NCBI RefSeq assembly: GCF_036456085.1
Contig: NZ_CP138632.1
Coordinates: 310,001-374,000, forward strand
Source of the DNA: Veillonella parvula
Lineage (GTDB): Bacteria; Bacillota; Negativicutes; Veillonellales; Veillonellaceae
Direction: 5' to 3'
Length of the DNA: 64,000 nucleotides
Made by a program: the position numbers and the translations under genes. Below, piece after piece: positions 42,067 to 52,462 of the stretch; the stretch's first letter is position 1; every line of letters starts with the position of its first letter. The notes beneath the pieces are model-generated. The model did no database searches. It was not told the origin of the DNA and was given only the letters and a program-made list of their open reading frames with translations.

Positions 42067-43149
42067 ATGTTAGTAGATAAATTACAAGTTATTGAAGATA
42101 AATTTATGGACCTGGAGCAGCGCATCAGTGACCCTGAAGTGATTGCACGCCAAGATGAATGGCGTAAATTAACACGTCAACATGCTCAATTATCTGAAAC
42201 AGTTGAAACATTCCGTACTTATAAAAAAGTATTAGCTGGTATTGATGAAGCTATGGAAGTTATTGAAGATAAATCCATGGACGAAGAATTCCGAGAAATG
42301 GCACAAGAGGAATTGAAAGAGTTAAAACCTCAAAAAGAGGAATTGGAAGAAAAGTTGCAAGTTCTATTATTGCCTAAGGATCCTAATGATGATAAAAATA
42401 TTATCATCGAAATTCGCGGGGGCGCTGGCGGTGATGAAGCTGCATTATTTGCAGGCGACTTGTTCCGAATGTACACAAAATATGCGGAAAGCCAAGGCTG
42501 GCGTTGTGAGATTATCGATGCTAATGAACCAGAGCTTGGTGGCTTTAAAGAGGTTATTTTCTCTGTGGATGGTGAAAATGTATACTCTAAGATGAAATTT
42601 GAATCTGGTGTACATCGTGTACAACGTGTACCGGCTACAGAAACACAAGGCCGTGTACATACATCTACAGTTACAGTAGCCGTATTGCCAGAGATGGAAG
42701 ATGTTGATATTGAAGTTAATGAAAAAGATTTAAAAATTGATACATATCGTGCGAGTGGTGCCGGTGGTCAGCATATCAATAAAACTGAGTCTGCTGTTCG
42801 TATTACACACTTACCATCTGGTATCGTTGTAGCGTGTCAAGATCAACGATCTCAATTACAAAACCGTGAAAAAGCTATGCGTGTATTACGTGCTAAGTTA
42901 CAGGATCAAGCTGAACAAGAGGCCATTTCTAGTATGGCTGCAGATCGTAAGAGTCAAGTCGGTACAGGTGATCGTAGTGAACGTATTCGCACCTATAACT
43001 ATCCACAAGGACGCGTTACAGATCATCGTATTAACTTAACATTATATAAATTAGATGCTATTTTAAATGGCGATCTTGATGAAATTATTCAAGCCTTAAA
43101 TGCTGCAGACCAAGCGGCAAAAATGCAGGAGGCCAATACAAATGCATAA
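42067..43149 (+). CDS. prfA: Peptide chain release factor 1
   Basis: 360 aa class I release factor for UAA/UAG. GGQ at 233-235 ([11 protein letters not shown]) enters the peptidyl transferase centre; the codon-reading PxT motif is PAT at 189-191, which marks RF1 rather than RF2. N-terminal coiled-coil domain and [14 protein letters not shown] near 117 are standard. Starts two bases after the DUF1385 stop and overlaps prmC, whose product methylates its GGQ glutamine. Confidence 0.97.
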   Translation: MLVDKLQVIEDKFMDLEQRISDPEVIARQDEWRKLTRQHAQLSETVETFRTYKKVLAGIDEAMEVIEDKSMDEEFREMAQEELKELKPQKEELEEKLQVLLLPKDPNDDKNIIIEIRGGAGGDEAALFAGDLFRMYTKYAESQGWRCEIIDANEPELGGFKEVIFSVDGENVYSKMKFESGVHRVQRVPATETQGRVHTSTVTVAVLPEMEDVDIEVNEKDLKIDTYRASGAGGQHINKTESAVRITHLPSGIVVACQDQRSQLQNREKAMRVLRAKLQDQAEQEAISSMAADRKSQVGTGDRSERIRTYNYPQGRVTDHRINLTLYKLDAILNGDLDEIIQALNAADQAAKMQEANTNA

Positions 43150-44011
43150 GGAGATTTGGACAATCGGTCGTATTCTCCAGTGGACAGAGCAGTACTTTCA
43201 AAGCAAGGAGATGGATACACCTCGACTTGATGGGGAAGTACTGCTTTCTCACGTTTTAGGTAAAGATCGGATTTATCTATATACCCATTATGACCAACCG
43301 CTTATTCAAGACGAGCTCGATGCCTTTAGGCCTCTCGTTCAACAACGGGCTAAGGGGCATTGTGTAGCGGCTATCATTGGTGAAAAGGACTTTATGGGGT
43401 TGACCTTTAAGGTGAATGATAAGGTATTGATTCCACGACCTGATACGGAAACCTTGATTGAGCATGTACTAGGTACTTATCCAAAAGATAGTAATGTGCG
43501 TATTCTTGATGTATGCACAGGCCCTGGGACAATATTATTAAGTCTATTACATTATTTGCCAAATGCTAGTGGTGTTGGTTTAGATATCTCCACAGATGCT
43601 TTACTGGTGGCACGCGAAAATGGTGAGTCCTTTAATTTAGCTGACCGAGTACAATTTATGGAATCAGATATGTTCTCCACTTTATATGGAAAAGAGGAAA
43701 AATTTGATCTTATTGTTTCTAATCCTCCATACATTCGAACTGGTGATTTAAAGATGTTGTCTCCAGATGTATTAAATGAGCCTCATATTGCATTATTTGG
43801 TGGAGAGGATGGACTTCAATTTTATCGAATCTTAGCTAAAGAATGTAGAAATTATTTAAACGCTAATGGCCGTGTGGTGTTTGAAGTAGGCTTTGACCAA
43901 GCAGAAGAGGTAGGTGCTTTATTGCAAGAAACAGGTCAATATTCGAATATTCAATTTATAGCTGACCTCGGTGGTCATAACCGCGTAGTGACAGCTGTAT
44001 ATGAGGGCTAA
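43142..44011 (+). CDS. prmC: Release factor glutamine methyltransferase PrmC
   Basis: 289 aa SAM methyltransferase that methylates the Gln of the GGQ motif in RF1 and RF2. N-terminal helical substrate domain with [28 protein letters not shown] near residue 97; SAM motif [16 protein letters not shown] near 122; catalytic NPPY in [14 protein letters not shown] near 197. The SAM loop reads CTGPG where DxGxG is commoner, a mild variant. ATG 43142 lies inside the prfA end behind AGGAGG. Confidence 0.95.
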   Translation: MHKEIWTIGRILQWTEQYFQSKEMDTPRLDGEVLLSHVLGKDRIYLYTHYDQPLIQDELDAFRPLVQQRAKGHCVAAIIGEKDFMGLTFKVNDKVLIPRPDTETLIEHVLGTYPKDSNVRILDVCTGPGTILLSLLHYLPNASGVGLDISTDALLVARENGESFNLADRVQFMESDMFSTLYGKEEKFDLIVSNPPYIRTGDLKMLSPDVLNEPHIALFGGEDGLQFYRILAKECRNYLNANGRVVFEVGFDQAEEVGALLQETGQYSNIQFIADLGGHNRVVTAVYEG

Positions 44012-44012
44012 T

Positions 44013-45044
44013 ATGGATACTAAAATCATTACAAATCCATCAGAACAAGATATAGATACTTTGGCCCGTGCTTTGCGCAATGGTGAATTGGTATCTATAC
44101 CAACCGAAACTGTATACGGGTTAGGTGCTAATGGTCTAGATCCAGAGGCGATGGATAAAATCTATGCTGCCAAAGGACGGCCTTCTGATAATCCACTTAT
44201 TTTGCATGTTCCTAATAGTGAAAGCATAAAACCTTTGGTAACAGAAATTTCTGCTACGGCGCAAGCCTTAATGGATACATTCTGGCCAGGACCATTAACG
44301 ATTACATTGCCTAAATCTGATTTAGTGCCAGATCGTGCTACAGGTGGCTTACCTCGTGTGGCGTTGCGTTGCCCTGATCATAAGGTATGCCGCGCATTAT
44401 TAGAATGTGCCGGTGTACCTGTAGCGGCTCCTAGTGCCAATATATCTGGACGTCCAAGTCCTACAACAGCACAAGATGTTTACCATGATATGAAGGGCCG
44501 TATTTCCTATATTTTAGATGCTGGTCCATGTACGATTGGTGTAGAGTCAACTGTAGTAGAAGTCCATGATGATAAGGTCATTATATTGAGACCTGGTGGA
44601 ATTACAAAAGCTCAACTTGAAGGTGTTGTGTCTACAGTTGAGTATGATACTGCTCTAGTTAATGCTACCACTAAGCCAAAGGCTCCCGGGATGAAATATA
44701 CGCATTATGCACCTGATGCACCTATGACAGTTGTTGTAGGTAATCCAGAGGACATAGCATCTATGTTTAAGGAGCTTTCAGAAGGCATAGAAGGTCCCAT
44801 AGGGTGTTTGGTAAGTCATGAAACGTATAACTTGATTAAAGAGGATGGACGATTTATGTGCCATTGTTTTGGCCATCATGGAGATGCGTTAGCATTGGGG
44901 CACGACTTTTATAAAAGTCTATTACATTTTAATGAAAATCATGTTACGCTAATCCTAGCAGAAGGTGTTGATGATGATGGTTTCGGTGTTGCCATTATGA
45001 ATCGAATGGAAAAAGCATCGAGTCATCATATCATTTATAAGTAA
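44013..45044 (+). CDS. sua5: Threonylcarbamoyl-AMP synthase Sua5
   Basis: 343 aa two-domain form (YrdC core plus C-terminal Sua5 domain) that makes threonylcarbamoyl-AMP for t6A37 in ANN-reading tRNAs. IPTETVYGLGANG, KIYAAKGRPSDNPLILH and PSANISGRPSPTTAQD are YrdC motifs; the linker and Sua5 domain begin about APGMKYTHYAPDAP near residue 222. ATG 44013 is used; ATG 44001 in frame is possible. It immediately follows prmC. Confidence 0.94.
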   Translation: MDTKIITNPSEQDIDTLARALRNGELVSIPTETVYGLGANGLDPEAMDKIYAAKGRPSDNPLILHVPNSESIKPLVTEISATAQALMDTFWPGPLTITLPKSDLVPDRATGGLPRVALRCPDHKVCRALLECAGVPVAAPSANISGRPSPTTAQDVYHDMKGRISYILDAGPCTIGVESTVVEVHDDKVIILRPGGITKAQLEGVVSTVEYDTALVNATTKPKAPGMKYTHYAPDAPMTVVVGNPEDIASMFKELSEGIEGPIGCLVSHETYNLIKEDGRFMCHCFGHHGDALALGHDFYKSLLHFNENHVTLILAEGVDDDGFGVAIMNRMEKASSHHIIYK

Positions 45045-45086
45045 ATTTACTAGCATAAAGATGTCCACTGATAATAGAAAAATGTC

Positions 45087-45114
45087 TTTACATATTGGAT
45101 AGATTTGCTATAAT
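45087..45114 (+). promoter_or_regulatory. Predicted promoter for ptp-rpiB
   Basis: TTTACA, 16 bp, TATAAT, about 45 bp before the phosphatase start. Confidence 0.6.
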
Positions 45115-45123
45115 GTATAAAGT

Positions 45124-45140
45124 AATCACAAAATGTGATT
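45124..45140. promoter_or_regulatory. Palindrome AATCAC-N5-GTGATT at transcription start
   Basis: Perfect 6-bp arms around AAAAT, about ten bases after the -10 element and just before the ribosome site. Possible repressor site or leader hairpin. Confidence 0.45.
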
Positions 45141-45156
45141 GAGTAAGGATGTTATT

Positions 45157-45603
45157 ATGAACATTTTATTTGTATGTACCGGTAACACTTGCCGCAGCCC
45201 AATGGCTGAAGGTATTACACGGGCCCTTGCAGCGGAGAAACATAAGGATGTTATAACTGTATCAGCTGGTTTATTTGCCGCTTATGGAGCAAAACCAACT
45301 GAACAAGCCGTAGTAGCTGTCCGTTCCATTGCAGATATTTCCAACCATGAATCGAGACCCTTAACGATGGAACTCGTAAATGCAGCAGATCTTATTCTTG
45401 GTATGACGAAAGATCACAAATCTGTACTACTTCGCCAATTCCCCTTTGAGGAAGGTAAAATTAAAACAATTTCCGAGTGGGGTGGTCTAGATGGTGATGT
45501 TACGGACCCATATGGATCTGACCAAACCGTATATAATCAATGTGCGGAACAAATTTATCACTTAGTAGAGGCTGGTCTTACATCAGTGCCTCAGAAGGCG
45601 TAG
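45157..45603 (+). CDS. Low molecular weight protein-tyrosine phosphatase
   Basis: 148 aa cysteine phosphatase. The P-loop CTGNTCRS at residues 7-14 fits CxxxxxR(S), with Cys7 the nucleophile and Arg13 the phosphate binder; DPYGSDQTVY near the C-terminus supplies the general-acid Asp. Members dephosphorylate tyrosine kinases or phosphoarginine in Firmicutes; which applies here is open. ATG 45157 is favoured over the upstream TTG, because family members start right before NILFVCTGN. rpiB follows after 11 bp. Confidence 0.9.
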   Translation: MNILFVCTGNTCRSPMAEGITRALAAEKHKDVITVSAGLFAAYGAKPTEQAVVAVRSIADISNHESRPLTMELVNAADLILGMTKDHKSVLLRQFPFEEGKIKTISEWGGLDGDVTDPYGSDQTVYNQCAEQIYHLVEAGLTSVPQKA

Positions 45604-45614
45604 GAGATGAAATT

Positions 45615-46052
45615 ATGAAAGTTGCAATCGGTTGTGATCATGGCGGATTAAATCTTAAGGAATCTGTTAAAGAAGTATTGAGTGCATTGGGACATGAAGT
45701 AGAGGATTTTGGTTGTTATTCAGCTGAGTCTTGCGACTATCCTGATATTGCAGTACCTGTAGCAAATGCAGTTGTATCTGGTCAAGCTGATCGCGGTATT
45801 TTGATTTGTGGTACTGGTATCGGTATTGGTATTGCAGCAAATAAGATAGCGGGTATTCGCGCTGCTCTTTGTCATGATACATTTTCCGCTCACGCATGTC
45901 GTGAACATAATGATGCGAATATCCTTACTATGGGTGAACGCGTTATTGGACCAGGCCTTGCAAACGATATTGTAACCATTTTTATGGAAACAGAATTTGA
46001 AGGTGGACGTCACGCACGCCGTGTAGAGAAAATAAAAGCATTAGAGAAATAA
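45615..46052 (+). CDS. rpiB: Ribose-5-phosphate isomerase B
   Basis: 145 aa RpiB/LacAB sugar isomerase interconverting ribose-5-P and ribulose-5-P. IGCDHGGLNLKE at the N-terminus, ICGTGIGIGIAANK near residue 69 (the Cys is the catalytic base), AALCHDTFSAHACREHNDANIL and the basic tail are typical (key parts: HDTFSA, REHNDANIL). ATG 45615 follows AGGAGATG. Between phosphatase and glyA, a common order in Firmicutes. Confidence 0.95.
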   Translation: MKVAIGCDHGGLNLKESVKEVLSALGHEVEDFGCYSAESCDYPDIAVPVANAVVSGQADRGILICGTGIGIGIAANKIAGIRAALCHDTFSAHACREHNDANILTMGERVIGPGLANDIVTIFMETEFEGGRHARRVEKIKALEK

Positions 46053-46098
46053 TACATCATTACTTTATAGATAGTTGTTCTATATGAGGAGGATACTC

Positions 46099-47331
46099 AT
46101 GAGTTTCTTAGAAAAACAAGACCCTAATATTCAAGCTGTTATCAACCAAGAGTTAGCACGCCAACGCGATAAATTAGAAATGATTGCTTCTGAAAATTTT
46201 GTTTCTCAAGCTGTAATGGAAGCTCAAGGTAGCGTATTGACTAACAAATATGCAGAAGGGTATCCTGGCAAACGCTATTATGGCGGTTGTGAAAATGTTG
46301 ATGTTATTGAAACATTGGCTATCGAACGTGCAAAACGCCTGTTCGGTGCAGAACATGCTAATGTACAACCTCACTCTGGTTCTCAAGCAAACTTTGGCGT
46401 GTATTTCGCATTATTACAACCAGGTGATACTATTGTGGGTATGAACTTGTCCCACGGCGGTCATTTGACTCATGGTTCTCCAGTTAACGTATCTGGTACA
46501 TATTTCAATGTAGTACCTTATGGTGTAGATGTTGAAACACAACAAATCGACTACGATGAGTTCCGTAAAATTGTATTAGAAGCAAAACCTAAGTTGATTA
46601 TCGCTGGTGGTAGTGCTTATAGCCGTCAAATCGACTTTAAGAAAATGGCTGAAGTGGCACACGAAGTAGATGCTATTTTCATGGTAGATATGGCTCACTT
46701 TGCTGGACTTGTAGCAGCTGGTTTACATCCAAACCCTGTGGAATATGCAGATATCGTTACTACAACAACTCATAAAACATTGCGTGGCCCTCGTGGTGGT
46801 ATGATTCTTTGCAAAGAAAAGTATGCTAAAGCAATCGATAAAGCCATCTTCCCTGGCATCCAAGGTGGTCCTTTGATGCATGTTATCGCTGCTAAAGCTG
46901 TAGCATTTGGTGAAGCTTTACAACCTGAGTTCAAAGTATATGCACAACAAGTCATCGACAATGCAAAAGCGTTGGCTGCAGCATTACAAGAAAAGGGCTT
47001 AACAATTGTTTCTGGCGGTACAGATACTCATGTTATGCTTGTAGATGTTCGTAATACTGGTTTAACTGGTAAAGAAGCTGAACACTTACTCGATGAAGTA
47101 GGTATTACATGTAATAAAAATACAATTCCATTTGATCCAGCTAGCCCATTTGTAACAAGCGGTATTCGTCTTGGTACGCCAGCTCTTACAACACGTGGTT
47201 TGCAAGTGAAAGATATGGAAGAAATTGCCGATATTATTGCAGTGGTTCTTAAAAATCCTGAGGATAAATCGGTCCATGAAGAAGCTAGTAAACGTGTTGC
47301 TGCACTTTGTGAAGCGTATCCATTGTACTAA
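46099..47331 (+). CDS. glyA: Serine hydroxymethyltransferase
   Basis: 410 aa PLP enzyme converting serine and tetrahydrofolate to glycine and methylene-tetrahydrofolate. [18 protein letters not shown] at about 28-45, [11 protein letters not shown] near 120, Schiff-base Lys226 in [14 protein letters not shown], and the C-terminal [14 protein letters not shown]. Length is standard. Start ATG 46099 follows GAGGAGG. A double hairpin region ends the transcript. Confidence 0.97.
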   Translation: MSFLEKQDPNIQAVINQELARQRDKLEMIASENFVSQAVMEAQGSVLTNKYAEGYPGKRYYGGCENVDVIETLAIERAKRLFGAEHANVQPHSGSQANFGVYFALLQPGDTIVGMNLSHGGHLTHGSPVNVSGTYFNVVPYGVDVETQQIDYDEFRKIVLEAKPKLIIAGGSAYSRQIDFKKMAEVAHEVDAIFMVDMAHFAGLVAAGLHPNPVEYADIVTTTTHKTLRGPRGGMILCKEKYAKAIDKAIFPGIQGGPLMHVIAAKAVAFGEALQPEFKVYAQQVIDNAKALAAALQEKGLTIVSGGTDTHVMLVDVRNTGLTGKEAEHLLDEVGITCNKNTIPFDPASPFVTSGIRLGTPALTTRGLQVKDMEEIADIIAVVLKNPEDKSVHEEASKRVAALCEAYPLY

Positions 47332-47388
47332 TCGATTGTATTAATATTAAATATATATTTATAGTCCTATAAGTTTATAGGTAGTGTA

Positions 47389-47417
47389 AAAGGGGTGTGC
47401 CATCGGCACATCCCTTT
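47389..47417 (+). terminator. Terminator after glyA
   Basis: AAAGGGGTGTGCC and GGCACATCCCTTT pair around ATC. A second perfect dyad, CCTATAA-GT-TTATAGG, lies just before it at 47366-47381. Confidence 0.85.
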
Positions 47418-47479
47418 CAATATTTTTATGGCATGATTTTCTAATCTGTGATAGAGTAAATATGATAGTTAATCGCTAG

Positions 47480-48142
<663 letters not shown>

Positions 48143-48150
48143 AATACAAT

Positions 48151-48240
48151 AAAACGACATATTAGAATATAATAAGGGGACATGGCGACATATTATTAGA
48201 TTTGAAATAATAACAAATTATCTAAGGCGTATGTCGTTTT
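48151..48240 (+). terminator. Long-range inverted repeat after upp
   Basis: AAAACGACAT at 48151 and ATGTCGTTTT at 48231 are perfect 10-bp arms. A second copy of CGACATATTA at 48186 could compete for the right arm. The right arm is followed by CTCTTATTT, so it may terminate upp transcripts. Confidence 0.45.
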
Positions 48241-48253
48241 CTCTTATTTAGGG

Positions 48254-48282
48254 TTGAATAAAAATTACATAAGGTATACAAT
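48254..48282 (+). promoter_or_regulatory. Predicted promoter of cggR-gap operon
   Basis: TTGAAT, 17 bp, TACAAT. The start would be near 48289, giving a leader of about 90 nt. Confidence 0.65.
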
Positions 48283-48312
48283 ACAAGTGTAAAAGTATTT
48301 TTTTATTTTAGG

Positions 48313-48338
48313 TGGGACGGATTTTGTTCACATGGGAC
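48313..48338 (+). promoter_or_regulatory. CggR operator (tandem TGGGAC sites)
   Basis: TGGGAC occurs at 48313 and 48333, exactly 20 bp apart, each followed by a TTCA element. The Bacillus CggR operator is likewise a tandem (C)GGGAC repeat placed downstream of the promoter, where CggR blocks the elongating polymerase. Same position here. Confidence 0.7.
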
Positions 48339-48381
48339 GAAAAACGATTCATGTAATCCCAACGGGTAAAGGAGGGACCCG

Positions 48382-49407
48382 ATGAACGAATTTCTAATGA
48401 TATGTGAACGTATTGTTCCTGAAATTGTTAGTGTATTGAAGGAGCGATACAAAATACTAAACCACCTTGTTTATGAAGAGCCTATAGGCCGTAGAACATT
48501 AGCTACCGCAACGGATCTTCCAGAGCGAACCGTACGAAGTCATATTGAGTTAATGCGTGCTAATGGTCTTGTAGACATTTATAAACCAGGGATTTTTCTC
48601 ACTGATGAGGGACATGCAATTGTTCCGAAGTTACGAAATTTTTTAAATGAGCTAGATCGTATTAACGAGCTAGAACATCGATTGACTGAAGCACTTCATA
48701 TCGATAGAGTTGTTATTACACCTACAGAAGGAACCTTGATGGTTAAAAAGTTAGGTTTTACAGCGGCAAAGTTATTGCAAGACCTATTGAAACCTAATGC
48801 AGTAGTAGCCATCAGTGGCGGTAGCACCATGGCAGCAATAGCTGAAGAAATGCCTATCTTACCTTTCAATCCTACTGTGGTACCAGCCCGTGGTGGCGTT
48901 GGTGAAGTAGTGGAATACCAAGCTAATGTAATTGCTTCGGTGCTTGCTGAACGACTAAGTGGTTCCTATAAGATGCTCCATTTACCTGATGGACTTTCAC
49001 AAGACTCATTACATATGCTCATGACTTGTGAACCACAAATTAAAGAAATTGGAGACCTCATTAGTAGGACTGACGTACTATTATTTGGTATTGGTACTGC
49101 AATGCGCATGGCGGATCAGCGCCATATTGCCGATGATGTGCGTAAGCAGTTGGTAGATAATCATGCGGTAGGTGAAGCACTTGGTCAATATTGTGACATT
49201 GAGGGTAAGTTAATTTATTCTACCAATAATATTGGTTTATCACTTCCCGATGTAGTAAAGGTTCCCAATGTTATTGCTGTAGCTGGTGGACAAGAAAAAG
49301 CGAGCGCTATTATAGGTGTGATGCGAGCTTGTCAGAAAGGTATACTTATCATTGATGAGCAAGCAGCCGAAGGTATGCGTCAATTGTTACAAATTTCTGC
49401 CTTATAG
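48382..49407 (+). CDS. cggR: Central glycolytic genes regulator CggR
   Basis: 341 aa SorC/DeoR-type repressor: N-terminal winged helix (about 20-80, with RTLATATDLPERTVRSHIE, key part LPERTVRSH) and a C-terminal sugar-binding domain containing AISGGSTMAAIAE near 149 and LFGIGTAMRM near 234. In Bacillus it is released by fructose-1,6-bisphosphate. Directly ahead of gap, as in Firmicutes gapA operons, with a matching operator in its leader. ATG follows GGAGGGACCCG. Confidence 0.93.
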   Translation: MNEFLMICERIVPEIVSVLKERYKILNHLVYEEPIGRRTLATATDLPERTVRSHIELMRANGLVDIYKPGIFLTDEGHAIVPKLRNFLNELDRINELEHRLTEALHIDRVVITPTEGTLMVKKLGFTAAKLLQDLLKPNAVVAISGGSTMAAIAEEMPILPFNPTVVPARGGVGEVVEYQANVIASVLAERLSGSYKMLHLPDGLSQDSLHMLMTCEPQIKEIGDLISRTDVLLFGIGTAMRMADQRHIADDVRKQLVDNHAVGEALGQYCDIEGKLIYSTNNIGLSLPDVVKVPNVIAVAGGQEKASAIIGVMRACQKGILIIDEQAAEGMRQLLQISAL

Positions 49408-49474
49408 GCGAATTAGTAGTTATAAATTTTAGTTTGAATTTGGTTAGAATTTTTGTTATTAGGAGGATCTAACA

Positions 49475-50485
49475 ATGGCAGTAAAAGTTGGTATTAACGG
49501 ATTTGGTCGTATTGGTAAATGTGTAGTTCGCGCAGCGATTAATAATCCTGATGTGGATGTAGTGGCAATTAATGCAACTGGTGATAATGAAGGTACTGCA
49601 TTATTGTTAAAATACGATTCCGTACACGGTACAATTCCTAATGAAGTAACATTTGATGAAGAAAATATCTACGTTGATGGTAAAAAAATCCGTGTATTCC
49701 ATGACCGCGACGCTTCTAAATTACCATGGTCTGAAGAAGGCGTAGAAATTGTTATGGAATGTACTGGTAAATACCGTGATGCAGAGGAAGCAAAGGTTCA
49801 TTTGAATCAACCTACTGTAAAAAAAGTATTAATCTCTGCACCTGGTAAAAACGAAGACTTAACTATGGTTATGGGTGTTAACCAAGATATGTATGATCCT
49901 GCAAAACATCACATTATCTCTAATGCATCTTGTACAACAAATTGCTTGGCTCCATTTGCTAAAGTATTATGTGATGAATTCGGTATCAAACGCGGTATGA
50001 TGACTACAATTCATTCCTACACTAATGACCAAAAAATTCTTGATGCACGTCATAAAGACCCTCGCCGTGCTCGTGCTGCAGCAATGTCCATCATTCCTAC
50101 AACAACTGGTGCAGCGAAAGCTGTTGCTAAAGTATTGCCTCAATTAAAAGGTAAATTAGATGGTTTTGCATTGCGCGTTCCTACTCCAGACGTATCTGCT
50201 ACAGATCTTGTTTGCGAACTTGAAAAACCGGCTACTAAAGAAGAAATCAACGAAGCATTTCGCAAAGCAGCAGCCGGTGAATTAAAAGGTATTCTTGGTG
50301 TATCTGATGTACCATTGGTATCCTGTGATTTCAGCTCTGATCCTCGTAGCTCCATTGTTGATGCTGATTTGACAATGGTTATGGATGGCAACATGGTAAA
50401 AGTTGTTTCTTGGTATGACAACGAATGGGGTTACTCCGAACGTCTTATCGACATGGCCGCATTTGTAGCAAGCAAAGGCTTATAA
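49475..50485 (+). CDS. gap: Glyceraldehyde-3-phosphate dehydrogenase
   Basis: 336 aa. Catalytic Cys153 in SNASCTTNCLAP, N-terminal Rossmann KVGINGFGRIGK, and the SWYDNEWGYS end. At the end of the second strand the sequence is VVAINATGD, so the Asp that selects NAD in glycolytic GapA (VNDLTD type) is replaced by Ala, as in NADP-preferring GapB-type enzymes (INAS type). The enzyme may use NADPH and run in the gluconeogenic direction. ATG 49475 follows AGGAGG. First enzyme gene after cggR. Confidence 0.96.
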   Translation: MAVKVGINGFGRIGKCVVRAAINNPDVDVVAINATGDNEGTALLLKYDSVHGTIPNEVTFDEENIYVDGKKIRVFHDRDASKLPWSEEGVEIVMECTGKYRDAEEAKVHLNQPTVKKVLISAPGKNEDLTMVMGVNQDMYDPAKHHIISNASCTTNCLAPFAKVLCDEFGIKRGMMTTIHSYTNDQKILDARHKDPRRARAAAMSIIPTTTGAAKAVAKVLPQLKGKLDGFALRVPTPDVSATDLVCELEKPATKEEINEAFRKAAAGELKGILGVSDVPLVSCDFSSDPRSSIVDADLTMVMDGNMVKVVSWYDNEWGYSERLIDMAAFVASKGL

Positions 50486-50498
50486 TCAGGAGGCTTTG

Positions 50499-51677
50499 AT
50501 GAAACAAACAATTGAAGGTTTACAAGTAGCTAATAAAACAGTATTTGTTCGTGTTGATTTTAATGTTCCTATGAAAGATGGTGTCATCACTGATGACACT
50601 CGTATTCGTAGTGCATTACCTACTATCAATTACTTAATCGAAAAAGGGGCAAAGGTTATCCTTGCTTCTCACTTTGGTCGTCCTAAGGGAGAACGCAAAC
50701 CAGAAATGTCTTTGGCACCATGTGCTAAGCATTTATCTGACCTTATCAACAAGCCTGTAGCATTCGTAGATGACTGTATTGGTCCTAAAGTTGAAGAAGC
50801 TGTAAAAGCATTACAATCTGGTGATGTATTGATGCTTGAAAATTTGCGTTACCACAATGAAGAAACTAAAAATGACCCTGAGTTTGCTAAGCAATTGGCA
50901 TCTCTTGCAGATGTTGCTATCAATGATGCGTTTGGTGTATCTCACCGTAATGCGGCATCTGTAGTCGGTATTGCTGATTATATCCCTATGGCAGCAGGTT
51001 TCTTGCTCAAAAAAGAAATTGACGCATTAAGTGCAGCTATAGTACATCCCAAAACACCTATGGCAGCTATTATTGGTGGCGCGAAAGTTACAGATAAAAT
51101 CTCCGTTATTTCTAACTTATTGCCTAAAGTTGATGTAATGATCATCGGCGGTGGTATGGCTAATGCGTTCATTAAAGCGCAAGGTTGCAATATTGGTAGC
51201 TCCTTATTTGAAGAAGGTCAAGAAGTTATCGCTACAGACCTTGTTATGGAAGCTCGTGTAGCAGGTGCTAAATTACTAACACCTATTGATGCTGTAGTAG
51301 CAGATGCTTTCAGCAACGATGCTAATACTAAAATCGCTGATGTTGATCAAATCGAAGATGGCTGGATGATATTAGATATTGGGCCTAAAACCCGCGAACT
51401 TTATGTAGAAGCATTGGCGCCAATGAAGACTATTATTTGGAATGGTCCTATGGGCGTATTTGAAATGGAAAACTTTGCAGCTGGTACAAATGCAGTAGCG
51501 AAAGCTGTAGCTGAATCTGATGCGATGACTATCGTTGGTGGTGGCGACTCTGTAGCAGCCATTGAAAAAAGTGGTTTAGCAGATAAAATTAGCCACATCT
51601 CCACAGGTGGCGGTGCATCTTTAGAATTCTTAGAAGGCAAAATCCTACCGGGTATTGCTGCATTGTCCGAGGCATAA
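50499..51677 (+). CDS. pgk: Phosphoglycerate kinase
   Basis: 392 aa, interconverts 1,3-bisphosphoglycerate and 3-phosphoglycerate with ATP/ADP. VFVRVDFNVPMKDG near residue 17 is the signature; SHFGRPKGERKPE near 62; IIGGAKVTDKI near 190; and the ATP site near GGGDSVAAIEK (about 348). ATG 50499 follows CAGGAGGC. tpiA starts immediately after the stop. Confidence 0.97.
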   Translation: MKQTIEGLQVANKTVFVRVDFNVPMKDGVITDDTRIRSALPTINYLIEKGAKVILASHFGRPKGERKPEMSLAPCAKHLSDLINKPVAFVDDCIGPKVEEAVKALQSGDVLMLENLRYHNEETKNDPEFAKQLASLADVAINDAFGVSHRNAASVVGIADYIPMAAGFLLKKEIDALSAAIVHPKTPMAAIIGGAKVTDKISVISNLLPKVDVMIIGGGMANAFIKAQGCNIGSSLFEEGQEVIATDLVMEARVAGAKLLTPIDAVVADAFSNDANTKIADVDQIEDGWMILDIGPKTRELYVEALAPMKTIIWNGPMGVFEMENFAAGTNAVAKAVAESDAMTIVGGGDSVAAIEKSGLADKISHISTGGGASLEFLEGKILPGIAALSEA

Positions 51678-51678
51678 T

Positions 51679-52449
51679 ATGAGAAAACCCATTATTGCAG
51701 GGAATTGGAAAATGAATGGCACCATTGCATCTGGATCAATTCTGATCGAAGCGTTTAACAGCGTGTTACAAGATATGGAATTGTCCTGTGATGTAGTTGT
51801 ATGTCCGCCTTTTACAGCTATCGAACGTGCTGTAGTATTGACGAAAAATACAGCTATTGAAGTAGGTGCACAAACTATGGATTATCATGATGCTGGTGCG
51901 TTTACTGGTGAGATTTCACCACTTATGCTTACAGAAGTAGGCGTTAATTATGTAATCATCGGTCACTCTGAGCGCCGTGAATATTATGGCGAAACAGATG
52001 AGACCGTTAATGCAAAAATTAAAAGTGCATTTCATCATAATTTGAATCCTATTGTCTGTGTTGGTGAAAGTTTAGAACATCGTGAAACGGGTCATACACT
52101 TGATTGGATTACGTCTCAACTAAAAGGGGCTTTGGCTGATATTCCGAAAGAACAAGTCAGTCAATTAATCATTGCGTACGAACCAATTTGGGCTATCGGT
52201 ACGGGCAAGACAGCAACGGCTGATCAAGCTGAAGAGGTATGCAAAGAAATCCGCAATTACATTCGATCTTTATATGATAATGAAACTGCCGATGCAGTAC
52301 GCATCCAGTATGGTGGTAGCGTTAAATCAGAAAATGCACTAGAAATCCTTGGAGAGCCTAATATTGACGGTGCTCTCGTAGGTGGTGCATCACTTGTGGT
52401 CGATGAATTTATTGATATTATTAAAGCTGCAAACCAAGTAAGCGCTTAA
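51679..52449 (+). CDS. tpiA: Triosephosphate isomerase
   Basis: 256 aa TIM barrel. GNWKMNG near residue 9 (Asn/Lys), catalytic His in IIGHSERREY near 95, catalytic Glu in AYEPIWAIGTGKTA near 167, and YGGSVKSEN near 212 (phosphate loop). ATG 51679 is one base after the pgk stop, and the open frame before it is pgk sequence. In-line with gpmI downstream. Confidence 0.97.
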   Translation: MRKPIIAGNWKMNGTIASGSILIEAFNSVLQDMELSCDVVVCPPFTAIERAVVLTKNTAIEVGAQTMDYHDAGAFTGEISPLMLTEVGVNYVIIGHSERREYYGETDETVNAKIKSAFHHNLNPIVCVGESLEHRETGHTLDWITSQLKGALADIPKEQVSQLIIAYEPIWAIGTGKTATADQAEEVCKEIRNYIRSLYDNETADAVRIQYGGSVKSENALEILGEPNIDGALVGGASLVVDEFIDIIKAANQVSA

Positions 52450-52462
52450 TATGAGGTTACAA

